From positions 2,046,001 through 2,110,000 of the forward strand of contig OY970182.1 of NCBI GenBank assembly GCA_963708095.1: a DNA stretch of 64,000 bases, written 5' to 3'. Positions 1 to 8,331 of the stretch are shown here, in pieces. The position numbers were made by a program, and so were the translations under genes. Below the pieces are notes generated by a model, which was not told the origin of the DNA, searched no databases, and saw only the letters and a list, made by a program, of their open reading frames with translations. Numbering within the stretch: the stretch's first letter is position 1; every line of letters begins with the position of its first letter. This DNA comes from JAJZVS01 sp963708095. GTDB taxonomy: Bacteria > Pseudomonadota > Alphaproteobacteria > Acetobacterales > Acetobacteraceae.

Positions 1-1
1 C

Positions 2-1369
2 GAAGCGGACGTCGCAGCGCTCCGTGCGGCCTTGCGGGGAACGGTGTGCCTGCCCGGCGAGCCCGGGTACGACACCGCCCGCAGCATCTGGAACGCCATG
101 GTCGACCGTCGGCCGGCACTCATCATCCAGGCGGTGGGCGCCGCCGATGTGATGGAGGGGGTGACCTTCGCGCGCGCCCATGGCGCCGCCCTGGCCGTGC
201 GCGGCGGCGGCCACAACATCGCCGGCAACGCGGTCTGCGACGGCGGCGTCATGCTCGACCTGTCGCGCATGCGGTCGGTGCACGTCGATCCCGCCGCGCG
301 CCGCGCCCGCGTCGAGGGCGGCGCCTTGCTGAGCGACCTCGACAAGGAGACGCAGGCCTTCGGTCTTGCCGTCCCAGTCGGCATCAATTCCACCACGGGC
401 GTCGCCGGCCTCACGCTCGGCGGCGGGTTCGGCTGGACCAGCCGCCAGTTGGGGCTGAGCATCGACAGCCTGGTATCGCTCGATATCGTCACCGCCGACG
501 GCAGGTTGCGGCGGGCGGACGCGGCGCAGAACGCGGACCTGTTCTGGGCGGCACGCGGCGGCGGCGGCAATTTCGGCGTCGCCACCTCGTTCGAGTTCAT
601 GCTGCACGAGGTCGGGCCGCAGGTCGTGGCGGGCCTGCTGGTGCATTCGCTGGAGGACGCGCCGGACCTGATGCGGCAGTACCGGAGCCTGGTCGCTGCG
701 GCCCCGGACGCGCTCACCTGCTGGCTGGTGCTGCGCAAGGCGCCGCCCGTCCCCTTCATCCCCGCCATGTGGCACGGCAAGGAGGTGATCATCATCGCGC
801 TCTGCCACTGCGGTCCGCCGGACGCGGGACAGGAGGCGGTGGCGCCGTTCCGTGCGCTCGGCCGCCCGATCGTCGACCTGGTGCAGCCGCAGCCGTTCGT
901 CGGCTGGCAGTCGGCGTTCGATCCCCTGCTGACCCCCGGCGCGCGCAACTACTGGAAGAGCCACGATTTCGCGGACCTGACGGAGGCGGCCGGGGCGGTG
1001 ATTGTGGATGCGATCCGCCGGCTGCCGTCCGACGAATGCGAGGTGTTCGTGGGGCATCTCGGCGCTCAGGTCAGCCGGGTTGCCAACGACGCGACGGCGT
1101 TTTCCCGCCGGGATGTCCAGTTCATCGTCAACGTGCACACGCGCTGGCGCGATCCTTCGTGGGACACGGCCTGCATCGCTTGGGCCCGCGGCCTGTTCGG
1201 CGCCTTGACCCCGCATGCGACCGGATCGGTCTACGTGAACTTCATGCCGGCGGACGAAGCCGACCGCGTCCGCGGCGCCTATGGCGCGAATTACGAGCGT
1301 CTGGCGGCGATCAAGCGGCGCTACGATCCGGACAACCTGTTCCGGCTGAACCAGAATATCGCGGCGTGA
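2..1369 (+). CDS. FAD-linked oxidoreductase, berberine-bridge type (5' end outside window)
   Basis: The reading frame is open from base 2, so the gene enters from the left edge; a TTG at 32 is only an internal codon. The N-terminal half is a PCMH/FAD_binding_4 domain: it has the GGGHNIAG flavin-contact segment (the histidine is the usual covalent FAD attachment point), then TTGVAGLTLGGGFGWTSR. The C-terminus carries the BBE motif, with a YVNFMP strand and YDPDNLFRLNQNI at the very end. Proteins of this family oxidise sugars, alkaloids or other alcohols; the substrate cannot be told from sequence. A perfect hairpin follows the stop codon and separates it from the convergent RraA-like gene. Family call is firm, role unknown. 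Confidence 0.88.
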   Translation, partial: EADVAALRAALRGTVCLPGEPGYDTARSIWNAMVDRRPALIIQAVGAADVMEGVTFARAHGAALAVRGGGHNIAGNAVCDGGVMLDLSRMRSVHVDPAARRARVEGGALLSDLDKETQAFGLAVPVGINSTTGVAGLTLGGGFGWTSRQLGLSIDSLVSLDIVTADGRLRRADAAQNADLFWAARGGGGNFGVATSFEFMLHEVGPQVVAGLLVHSLEDAPDLMRQYRSLVAAAPDALTCWLVLRKAPPVPFIPAMWHGKEVIIIALCHCGPPDAGQEAVAPFRALGRPIVDLVQPQPFVGWQSAFDPLLTPGARNYWKSHDFADLTEAAGAVIVDAIRRLPSDECEVFVGHLGAQVSRVANDATAFSRRDVQFIVNVHTRWRDPSWDTACIAWARGLFGALTPHATGSVYVNFMPADEADRVRGAYGANYERLAAIKRRYDPDNLFRLNQNIAA

Positions 1370-1375
1370 GCTGTG

Positions 1376-1401
1376 GCGGCCGGCGGGGTGCCGCCGGCCG
1401 C
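1376..1401. terminator. Bidirectional hairpin between convergent genes
   Basis: A perfect 11-bp inverted repeat (GCGGCCGGCGG / CCGCCGGCCGC) with a 4-nt GGTG loop fills the 34-bp gap between two convergent genes. There is no T-run on either side, so it may act as a barrier hairpin rather than a classical intrinsic terminator. Confidence 0.6.
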
Positions 1402-1403
1402 TG

Positions 1404-2081
1404 CTACATGATCCCGGTTTTCTCGAACACCGAGGCCGTCCGTTCCCCGCGCAGGATCATCTGCCGCACGTCGTCTTCCCCGGCAACCTTCGCCACCGCC
1501 TGGCGCACGATCTCCGCTGCATGGTCCTGGGGAACAACCAGCACGCCGTCGATGTCGCCCACGATCAGGTCGCCGGGCGCGACCCGGGTGCCGTTGCGGA
1601 AAGCGATCGTGCAGCGGAAGTCGATCACCCGCCCGCGTAGCCGCTGGTCCTGCGCGTAGGCGCCGGACGAGAACACCGGGAAGCCCATCGCGCGGATCTC
1701 CCGCGTGTCGCGGTGGAACCCGTCCAGCACCGCCCCGGCCGCGCCCAGCGCCTGCGCGCGGGTGCTCATGAGCCCGCCCCACAGCGCGCAGGTGGGGGAA
1801 GCGCCGGTGCAGACGTAGACCTCGCCGGCGCGCAGCTCGTCGAGCGCGCGGAACATCAGGCCGAAGGAATGGGCTTCCCCGGTATGGGCGATGGTCTCGC
1901 CGCAGCAATCGGCTTCCAGGACCGGCATCGCCCGGCCGACCAGTACGGCGTCGGGATCGAGGCCGCGGATCTCGGGCGGCAGAAACTGGCGGGTGAGGCC
2001 GTTCGCGTCCATCACGTCGCCGATCGCGGCGGTGAAGAGCTTCTCGCGAATGGTCGCGAACAAGGCGGCGTCCTGGTCCAT
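1404..2081 (-). CDS. RraA-like family protein (HMG/CHA aldolase fold)
   Basis: 225 residues starting at MDQDAALFA; the frame stays open further upstream, but that extension is not protein-like and the ATG at 2081 has AGGGGAAA a few bases before it. The protein matches the RraA/dimethylmenaquinone-methyltransferase fold: an N-terminal AIGDVMDANG segment, a central GxxLDGFHRD (the Arg-Asp pair that binds metal and pyruvate-like substrates in 4-hydroxy-4-methyl-2-oxoglutarate aldolases), and PGDLIVGDIDGVLVVP near the C-terminus. Despite older names it is probably not a methyltransferase. It could be an aldolase of aromatic-acid catabolism or an RNase E regulator homologue; the preserved RD motif favours an enzyme. 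It stands alone, convergent with the FAD oxidoreductase. Confidence 0.85.
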   Translation of the reverse strand: MDQDAALFATIREKLFTAAIGDVMDANGLTRQFLPPEIRGLDPDAVLVGRAMPVLEADCCGETIAHTGEAHSFGLMFRALDELRAGEVYVCTGASPTCALWGGLMSTRAQALGAAGAVLDGFHRDTREIRAMGFPVFSSGAYAQDQRLRGRVIDFRCTIAFRNGTRVAPGDLIVGDIDGVLVVPQDHAAEIVRQAVAKVAGEDDVRQMILRGERTASVFEKTGIM

Positions 2082-2356
2082 GGCGTTTCCCCTGGCGGTA
2101 GGCCGGTCCGCTCGCGACCCGGCGGCCAAGGATAGGGGCGCGACGCGGTGGCCGCCAGCCAAACGGCTGGTGTGATCGCCAGCTCGCCTCACGCGTTCTC
2201 CGCCCGGCGCGGCTGCCTTCTGTCGGGCGCGACAGCATTTTGCAACGGTTGCCGCACTACGCACTGCACGGCCCGACCCGACCCGATGCGAGGCCGACCG
2301 AGGATGGCGGAGTCTCGGGAGTGCCGGGAACGGAATCTTGTGATGCGGAGAGATCG

Positions 2357-3184
2357 ATGAAAAAGACAGCCGGGTTGATGCTGGCATGCCTGGGCGCCGT
2401 GGCGATCGGCATCGGCGCTGCGCCGGCCCGCGCCGAGGTCATTGCATCGGACTCGTTCAATTACACCGCCGGCAGCAGCATCCTCGGTGCCAACGGCGGA
2501 ACCGGCTGGGGCGGTGCCTGGTTCAATGCCGAGTCGATATTCGGCAATCTCGTGATCGGCGCAGGCAATCTTTCCTATCCTGGTCTTCCGTCTTCCGGCG
2601 GTAACGCGCAGAGCCAGGGCAACAGCACCGCCGACGGCCGCGCGCTGGCGGGAGTTTCCACGAGCTACGGCGACGTCGTCTGGGTAAGCTTCGTGAGCAA
2701 CTTCTCGACGCAAGGCTACGGCTTCGACAATCTCCGGTTCCTGGACAACAGCACGCTGACCGCGGGCATCGGCGGCAACGGCTCCAGCAGCGGCGACTAT
2801 ACCAACTGGTCGATCCTGAACTCCAGCCTCGCCGCCAGCACCTTCACCAATACGCCGCTGAACGGTCAGACGGCTCTGGCGCTGATGGAGATCGACTACA
2901 CCACGGGCACCAGTTCGCTCTGGATGGATCCGAACCTGAGCACTTTCATCGGGTCGCAGACGCCCGGCATGACCGTCGATTTCGCCCCGGTCTTCACCCA
3001 GATCCAGCTTTTCGTGCGCCCGAGCACCACCATCGATCAGCTCACCCTGGCCACGACCTACCAGGAGGCGCTAGGGGAACCCGCGGCCGTGCCGGAACCG
3101 CCCTCATCGGCCGTGCTTGCCGGCGGCCTTGTCGTGTTGGGGATGGTCAGTCGCGGCTCGTCCCGTCGCCGCAGAGGCCGCTGA
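2357..3184 (+). CDS. PEP-CTERM sorting-domain exported protein
   Basis: 275 residues from MKKTAGLMLACLG. It has an N-terminal signal peptide ending near APARAEV, and then a Ser/Thr/Asn/Gly-rich beta-type ectodomain with no recognisable enzyme motif. The C-terminus is the tripartite PEP-CTERM tag: VPEPPSS, a short hydrophobic helix (AVLAGGLVVLGMV) and an arginine-rich tail. Such proteins are taken by an exosortase, trimmed after the PEP motif and displayed or released with exopolysaccharide. The start was chosen because an upstream extension to 2240 has no signal peptide character. No exosortase gene lies in the window. Monocistronic: neighbours are on the other strand or spaced by 159 bp. Confidence 0.85.
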   Translation: MKKTAGLMLACLGAVAIGIGAAPARAEVIASDSFNYTAGSSILGANGGTGWGGAWFNAESIFGNLVIGAGNLSYPGLPSSGGNAQSQGNSTADGRALAGVSTSYGDVVWVSFVSNFSTQGYGFDNLRFLDNSTLTAGIGGNGSSSGDYTNWSILNSSLAASTFTNTPLNGQTALALMEIDYTTGTSSLWMDPNLSTFIGSQTPGMTVDFAPVFTQIQLFVRPSTTIDQLTLATTYQEALGEPAAVPEPPSSAVLAGGLVVLGMVSRGSSRRRRGR

Positions 3185-3343
3185 CGGCACCTCCATCCTG
3201 CCTGCGGGCGCCCGGAGGCGCGGTCGCCATCCCCGAAGCGGGAGGGGATGCCGGCCCGCGCATGCGCCGCTTCCGGTCAACCCGCTCCTCCTGCTATCAG
3301 TTGGGGTCGCATTTCCGCGCAAGACCCGAGGTACCCGCCCCCC

Positions 3344-4804
3344 ATGGCTTCCTACGTGCTCGAAGGCTCTACCGGCCCCTGGGAGACCGTGATCGGCCTG
3401 GAAGTCCACGCCCAGGTGATCAGCCGCGCCAAACTGTTCTCCGGCGCCCCCACCGATTTCGGCGCAGCCCCGAACACCCAGGTGAGCTTCGTCGATGCCG
3501 CCTTCCCCGGCATGCTGCCGGTGATCAACCGCGAATGCGTGGCGCAGGCGGTGCGCACCGGTCTCGGCCTGAACGCGCGGATCAATCCGGTCAGCCGTTT
3601 CGACCGCAAGAACTATTTCTACGCCGACCTGCCCGCCGGCTACCAGATCAGCCAGTTTGCGCACCCGATCGTGGGCGAGGGCAAGATCGAGATCGAACTC
3701 GCCGACGGCTCGGTGAAGGAGATCGGCGTCACCCGCCTGCACCTGGAACAGGACGCCGGCAAGTCGTTGCACGACCAGCACCCGAGCAAGTCGCTGATCG
3801 ACCTCAACCGCGCCGGCGTGGCGCTGATGGAGATCGTGAGCGAACCCGACCTGCGCAGCCCGGAGGAAGCCGGTGCCTACCTGCGCAAGCTGCGCACCAT
3901 CCTGCGCTACCTCGGCACCTGTGACGGCAACATGGACGAAGGCTCCATGCGCGCCGACGTCAACGTGAGCGTGCGCAAGCACGGCGAGCCGTTCCGCACG
4001 CGGTGCGAGGTGAAGAACGTCAACTCGATCCGCTTCGTCATGCAGGCGATCGAGGCGGAGGCAAAACGGCAGATCGCGGTATGGGAAGCGGGCGACACGG
4101 TCGGGCAGGAAACCCGCCTCTACGATCCCGCGCGCGGCACCACCCGGTCCATGCGATCGAAGGAGGACGCGCACGACTACCGCTACTTCCCCGATCCCGA
4201 CCTGCTGCCGCTCGTGCTGGACGAGGACTGGATCGCGGCGCTGAAGGCCCAGTTGCCGGAACTGCCGGATGCCAAGAAATCCCGTTTCGTGCGCGACTAC
4301 GCCCTGCCGGTCTATGATGCCGGCGTGCTGGTGGCCGAGCAGGCGACGGCGGATTTCTACGAAACCGCGGCGCGCGGGCGCGACACGAAGCTCGCCGCCA
4401 ACTGGGTGATGGGCGATCTGTTCGCCGCGCTGAACCGCACCGGGCGGACGATCGAGGACAGTCCTGTGGCAGCGGACGCGCTGGGCGCGCTGCTCGACCG
4501 CATGGCGGACGGCACGATCAACGGCCGCATCGCCAAGGAAGTGTTCGAGGCGATGGTGGAGACCGGCCAGTCCCCGGATGCCATCATCGCCGCGCGCGGG
4601 CTGCGCCAGGTCACCGACACCGGGGCGATCGACACGGCGGTGGCCGCGGTGCTGGCGGCGAACGCCGACAAGCTGGCGGAATACCGCGGCGGCAAGGACA
4701 AGCTGTTCGGGTTTTTCGTGGGCCAGGTGATGAAGGCCATGGCGGGCAAGGGCAACCCGGCGCTGGTGAACACGGCCCTGAAGCGGGTGCTCGATGCGGG
4801 GTGA
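3344..4804 (+). CDS. gatB: Asp/Glu-tRNA(Asn/Gln) amidotransferase subunit B
   Basis: 486 residues, normal for GatB. With GatA and GatC it converts Glu-tRNA(Gln) and Asp-tRNA(Asn) to the amide forms in the cytoplasm; GatB binds the mischarged tRNA and phosphorylates it. Visible landmarks are WETVIGLEVHAQ at the N-terminus, the DRKNYFYADLPAGYQISQ segment, TRCEVKNVNSIRF in the catalytic cradle and the C-terminal YqeY-like tail domain. The start MASYVLEG is preferred over an upstream in-frame ATG at 3248, because the extra 32 residues are not conserved in kind. gatC and gatA are not adjacent, so the subunits are encoded at separate loci. The stop overlaps the next gene by 11 bases. Confidence 0.96.
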   Translation: MASYVLEGSTGPWETVIGLEVHAQVISRAKLFSGAPTDFGAAPNTQVSFVDAAFPGMLPVINRECVAQAVRTGLGLNARINPVSRFDRKNYFYADLPAGYQISQFAHPIVGEGKIEIELADGSVKEIGVTRLHLEQDAGKSLHDQHPSKSLIDLNRAGVALMEIVSEPDLRSPEEAGAYLRKLRTILRYLGTCDGNMDEGSMRADVNVSVRKHGEPFRTRCEVKNVNSIRFVMQAIEAEAKRQIAVWEAGDTVGQETRLYDPARGTTRSMRSKEDAHDYRYFPDPDLLPLVLDEDWIAALKAQLPELPDAKKSRFVRDYALPVYDAGVLVAEQATADFYETAARGRDTKLAANWVMGDLFAALNRTGRTIEDSPVAADALGALLDRMADGTINGRIAKEVFEAMVETGQSPDAIIAARGLRQVTDTGAIDTAVAAVLAANADKLAEYRGGKDKLFGFFVGQVMKAMAGKGNPALVNTALKRVLDAG

Positions 4805-5645
4805 ACCCTGGGTGCGCCGCGCTGCTTGCGCCTGGGCCCCCGAGGTCTGGGCACTCGCGATCCGGGCGCCGGCGATCCGGGTGCTGGCGATCCGGGTGCT
4901 GGCAATCGGGGCGCTGGCGATCGGCCTGATCGCCGCCGCCGCTCCTGCGCGGGCGGGCGAACTGCCCTGCCCGCCCGATCCGCCAATGCCCGCGCTGGCG
5001 TTGCCGCATCTGCGCGCGGCGCTGGCGGCCGGGCGGCCGGCGGTGATCGTGGCGCTCGGGTCATCCTCCACCAAGGGCGTGATGGCGTCGGGGCCGGAGG
5101 AGACCTATCCGGCCGAATTGCAGGACGTGCTGGACGCGGCGCTGCCCGGCCGGTCGGTCCGGGTGGTGAACAGCGGCATCGGCGGACAGGATGCGCGGCG
5201 CGAGGTGGCGCGGATGGGACCGGACGTGCTGGCGCTGCATCCGCAGGTGGTGATCTGGCAGGTGGGCGCCAACGCGGCGCTGCGGGGCGGCGACCCGCTG
5301 GCGTTCCGCCGGCTGGTGACCGCCGGGGTGAGCCGTATGCAGGCGCACGGGATCGACGTGGTGCTGATGGACAACCAGCGCTCGCCTCGGCTGCTCGCCT
5401 CGCCCGAGGATGCGGTGTTCGATCGCGCGCTGGCGGAGATCGCCTGGCACACCGGGGCGGGGCTGTTTTCGCGCGACCGGTTGATGCGGGGGTGGGCTCG
5501 GGCGGGGGATCCGCCGGGCCTGTTCATTGCGGTTGACTCGCTGCACCACAATGATCACGGGTATGCGTGCGTGGCGCGGGCGTTGGCGGGGGCGATCGAG
5601 GCCGGGTTGCGGGGTGGGGTGACGGAGGTTTCGGCGCGACGGTGA
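4794..5645 (+). CDS. SGNH/GDSL-type hydrolase, exported
   Basis: 283 residues. The first ~55 form an unusually long signal region made of pentapeptide repeats (ALAIR, APAIR, VLAIR, VLAIG, ALAIG) ending at APARAGE. The mature part is an SGNH esterase: block I is LGSSSTKG (the catalytic Ser is in GSSS rather than the usual GDS), block II NSGIGG, block III VGANAA, and block V DSLHH supplies the Asp and His. Typical activities are deacetylation or de-esterification of sugars or lipids in the periplasm; the substrate is unknown. It overlaps gatB by 11 bases and is probably translationally coupled to it. The repeat-built leader is odd and treated separately. Confidence 0.85.
   Translation: MRGEPWVRRAACAWAPEVWALAIRAPAIRVLAIRVLAIGALAIGLIAAAAPARAGELPCPPDPPMPALALPHLRAALAAGRPAVIVALGSSSTKGVMASGPEETYPAELQDVLDAALPGRSVRVVNSGIGGQDARREVARMGPDVLALHPQVVIWQVGANAALRGGDPLAFRRLVTAGVSRMQAHGIDVVLMDNQRSPRLLASPEDAVFDRALAEIAWHTGAGLFSRDRLMRGWARAGDPPGLFIAVDSLHHNDHGYACVARALAGAIEAGLRGGVTEVSARR
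4851..4925 (+). repeat. 15-bp tandem repeat, five units, inside the signal-peptide coding region
   Basis: Five 15-bp units of the pattern GYGCTGGCGATCCGG run head to tail, with the last two drifting (AATCGGG, GATCGGC). The period is a multiple of three, so each unit adds one pentapeptide and the frame survives copy-number change. Units 3 and 4 begin identically; unit 2 differs from unit 3 at only three positions. Confidence 0.9.
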
Positions 5646-5907
5646 GGGGGCGACGTCGTTCCGGTCGACGAGCGGCGTGGGTGTGGGGAAGGTCCCCGCT
5701 TGGTTGTCGCATGCCGACCCGGAGCGGATGTTGAACGGACCCGGGTCTGGTGTCGGTAACCCGCCGGGAGCGGCCAATTGAGCGTGTGATCCGAAAGGAC
5801 CGGAGTTGGCCGAATCCGGACCGGCAGCTTTGGAGTCCGCAACGGCAACAAGCAGACGTTCGTTCTTGGAATTCGTCGACGGCAAGTAGCGACCCTGGAT
5901 CGTAGGG

Positions 5908-6297
5908 TCACCACAAGATTGCAACTAAGCCGAACACTCCAATCAGCATGAGCATGTCTGCAACCGTCATTGCAATTGGCCGCATGGCATTATAGGCAAA
6001 ATCCGGCCGAGTGAGCCGTTTCAGGATACGGGCGTGCTGAACGATGGCAGCGAGCAAACCGAAGATACCGACGACGATAAAACTTGGCCCAAAGATCGGG
6101 GTGGTGTGGATGGGATCGATAGACCTGTGCGGATCAGCCGCGCCCAGGTAGGCCTCGAGCTTGCCGATGCCGAATCCGAAACCGATCAGGGAGAGCGCGG
6201 TCCGGATCCATGCCATCAGCGTCCGTTCCGCGGCCTCGCGGTTGCGCTCCCGCGCAAGTTCGTTGGCAATGTTGGCGGTGGCCGGCTTGTCGGTCAT
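5908..6297 (-). CDS. YidH-like (DUF202) inner-membrane protein
   Basis: 129 residues. The cytoplasmic N-terminus ELARERNREAAERTLMAWIRTALSLIGFGFGI is the signature of the DUF202/YidH family (xxERTxLAWxRTxLxLxxxG). Three hydrophobic stretches follow: residues ~33-47, ~70-90 and ~108-128. In this family the protein sits in the inner membrane; its function is not established. The ATG is preceded by GGGGAGG. It is a single gene, separated from neighbours on both sides by more than 250 bp of non-coding DNA. Confidence 0.85.
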   Translation of the reverse strand: MTDKPATANIANELARERNREAAERTLMAWIRTALSLIGFGFGIGKLEAYLGAADPHRSIDPIHTTPIFGPSFIVVGIFGLLAAIVQHARILKRLTRPDFAYNAMRPIAMTVADMLMLIGVFGLVAILW

Positions 6298-6605
6298 TGA
6301 CGACGCCTCCCCGCCGCACCAAGCGCCAGCCTATCCCGCGCTTTGGGCGCCCCGCAACGGCGGCTGTGTAATGATGTCCGCCTACGAGACTGGGGGCTTG
6401 CACCCACTGGAGAACGCCGCCTTTCACGGCGCACACCCAAGGCGGTCTCTTGCCGAAATCGCATAGCTCATCGACGAACCACGTGGTTTGGTGTGACGAC
6501 ACGACCACCGGCCACATCGGCTCATCGTGCGTGCGGCGCCCCCAATCTGGGCCATGCAACCGCGAAGTCGTTCTGGAATTACCCACCCTGACAAAGGAGA
6601 TCGAG
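6298..6605. other. Intergenic region between divergent yidH-like and sulfatase genes
   Basis: A 308-bp gap that must hold both divergent promoters. I can point only to a strong ribosome site (AAAGGAG at 6594-6600) for the sulfatase. No repeat, RNA gene or convincing -35/-10 pair was found. Confidence 0.5.
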
Positions 6606-8089
6606 ATGGCTAAGACCAGCAGGCCTAACATCCTCATACTATGGGGCGACGACATCGGGATGTGGAACATCAGCCGCTTCAGCCTCGGCATGATGGGCTA
6701 CCGCACGCCCAATATCGACCGCATCGCGCACGAGGGGGTCACCTTCACCGACTACTATTCCCAGCAAAGCTGCACCGCCGGCCGCGCGTGCTTCATTACC
6801 GGCCAGAACCCGATCCGCACGGGTCTGACCAAGGTCGGCATGCCGGGCGCCGCCGTTGGCCTGCAGAAGGAAGACCCGACCATCGCCGAGCTTCTCAAGC
6901 CGCTGGGCTATGCCACCGGCCAGTTTGGCAAGAACCATCTGGGCGACCGCGACGAATTCCTGCCGACCGTGCATGGGTTCGACGAATTCTTCGGCAATCT
7001 CTATCACCTGAACGCCGAGGAAGAACCCGAACTGCCCGACTATCCCAAGGACCCGGCGTTCAAGAAGCAGTTCGGCCCCCGGGGCGTGCTCCACTGCCTG
7101 TCCGACGGCAAGGGCGGTCAGACGGTGGTGGACACCGGTCCGCTCACCAAGAAGCGGATGGAAACCATCGACGAGGAGATCACCGATCGCGCCATGGGGT
7201 GGATGGAGACCCAGGCCAAGGCCGAAAAGCCCTTCTTCCTCTGGTACAATTCGACGGCCATGCACTTCCGGACCCACGTCGCCGAAAAAATCTCGGCAAG
7301 AGCGGGCAGGACCCCTACAGCGACCGCATGGTCGTCCACGACGAGCAGATCGGCCAGATGCTCGACAAGCTCGATGAACTGGGCATCGCGGACAACACCA
7401 TCGTCATGTACTCCACCGACAACGGCCCGGAGAACGACACTTGGCCGGATGGCGCCAACAGCCCGTTCCGTGGCCAGAAGAATTCCAACTGGGAGGGCGG
7501 CTGGCGGGTGCCTTGCTTCATGCGCTGGCCGGGCAAGATCAAGGCTAGCTCGGTGCTGAACGGTATCGTTTCGCATATCGACATGTTCCCGACGCTGCTG
7601 GCCGCCGCAGGGAACCCAGACGTCACCGAGCAGCTTCTCAACGGCTGCACGGTCGATGGCAAGCCCTTCCACGTCCATCTCGACGGCCGCAACCAGATCC
7701 CATACCTCACCGGCGAGGTCGCGGAGAGCCAGAGAAACGCCATCGTATATTTCAGCGACGACGGCGACGTTATCGCAGTGCGAGTTGGAGACTGGAAGTT
7801 CCAGCTGGCGGAACAGCGCTCCAATCAGATGCGACAGTGGGCCGAGCCGTTCGTGAAGCTTCGAGTACCGTATATCATGAACCTCCGTCGTGACCCATTC
7901 GAACGGGCTGAATTCAACTCCAACACCTATCTGGACTGGATGGTTGACCACGTGCCCCAGATGTACCTGATGCAGGCGGTCATCGCGGGGCAACTCGCTG
8001 ACTTCGTAAAGTTCCCGCCGCGGCAGAGACCCGCCTCGTTCAACCTGGATGCGGTGCTGGCGCAGGTGACGATCAGCCACAGCAGCTAG
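6606..8089 (+). pseudogene. Arylsulfatase-type sulfatase, split by a single frameshift
   Basis: The first frame gives MAKTSRPNILILWGDDIGM, typical of the alkaline-phosphatase-superfamily sulfatase metal site, then QQSCTAGRACF: the CxAxR motif whose Cys becomes formylglycine. It runs to HVAEK near 7290 and then loses sense. The other frame resumes at once with LGKSGQDPYSDRMVVHDEQ and continues through MYSTDNGPENDTW (second metal site) and HIDMFPTLLAAAG to a stop at 8089. The break lies in a run of six A at 7285-7290; one more A restores a ~494-residue protein. All catalytic parts are present in the two halves. It could be a recent mutation, a phase-variable homopolymer or a sequencing error. 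The AAAGGAG site and a downstream terminator are intact, which favours a recent or artefactual lesion. Confidence 0.85.
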
Positions 8090-8155
8090 GCCGCGGCGCC
8101 TTCGACGCTTGAAGCCGGTCAGGCGCCCGGCGGTGCGTTCGCCGACCCCTGGTCT

Positions 8156-8200
8156 AACCGGTCCATGCATGGAATTCTCCCGTGCATGGGCCGGTTTCTT
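8156..8200 (+). terminator. Intrinsic terminator after the sulfatase
   Basis: A 14-bp stem (AACCGGTCCATGCA with TGCATGGGCCGGTT, one G-U pair) encloses a 13-nt loop and is followed by TTTCTT. It lies 67 bp past the sulfatase stop. Confidence 0.8.
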
Positions 8201-8331
8201 GCGGCCGGAGCTCTTCCGACAAGAGCGGGAACTGGTTTTGCGATCGGGAAGCATGCTCACAGTTTGAGATAGCGCCTTTCTTGTCCGTACCGAGCCGATG
8301 CAACTTTGCAGAGAGAGGCTCCAGCCGAGTC

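Noticed and set aside
2082..2356. Search for sigma-54 elements upstream of the first PEP-CTERM gene, as seen for some PrsR-controlled genes
   Set aside because: A CATTTTGCAA sequence near 2235 has no acceptable TGGCAC partner at the right spacing.
5776..5890. Weak resemblance between this stretch and the reverse complement of about 9836-9880 (shared AAGCAGAC core)
   Set aside because: The match is too short and gapped to call a repeat by eye; a genome search would be needed.
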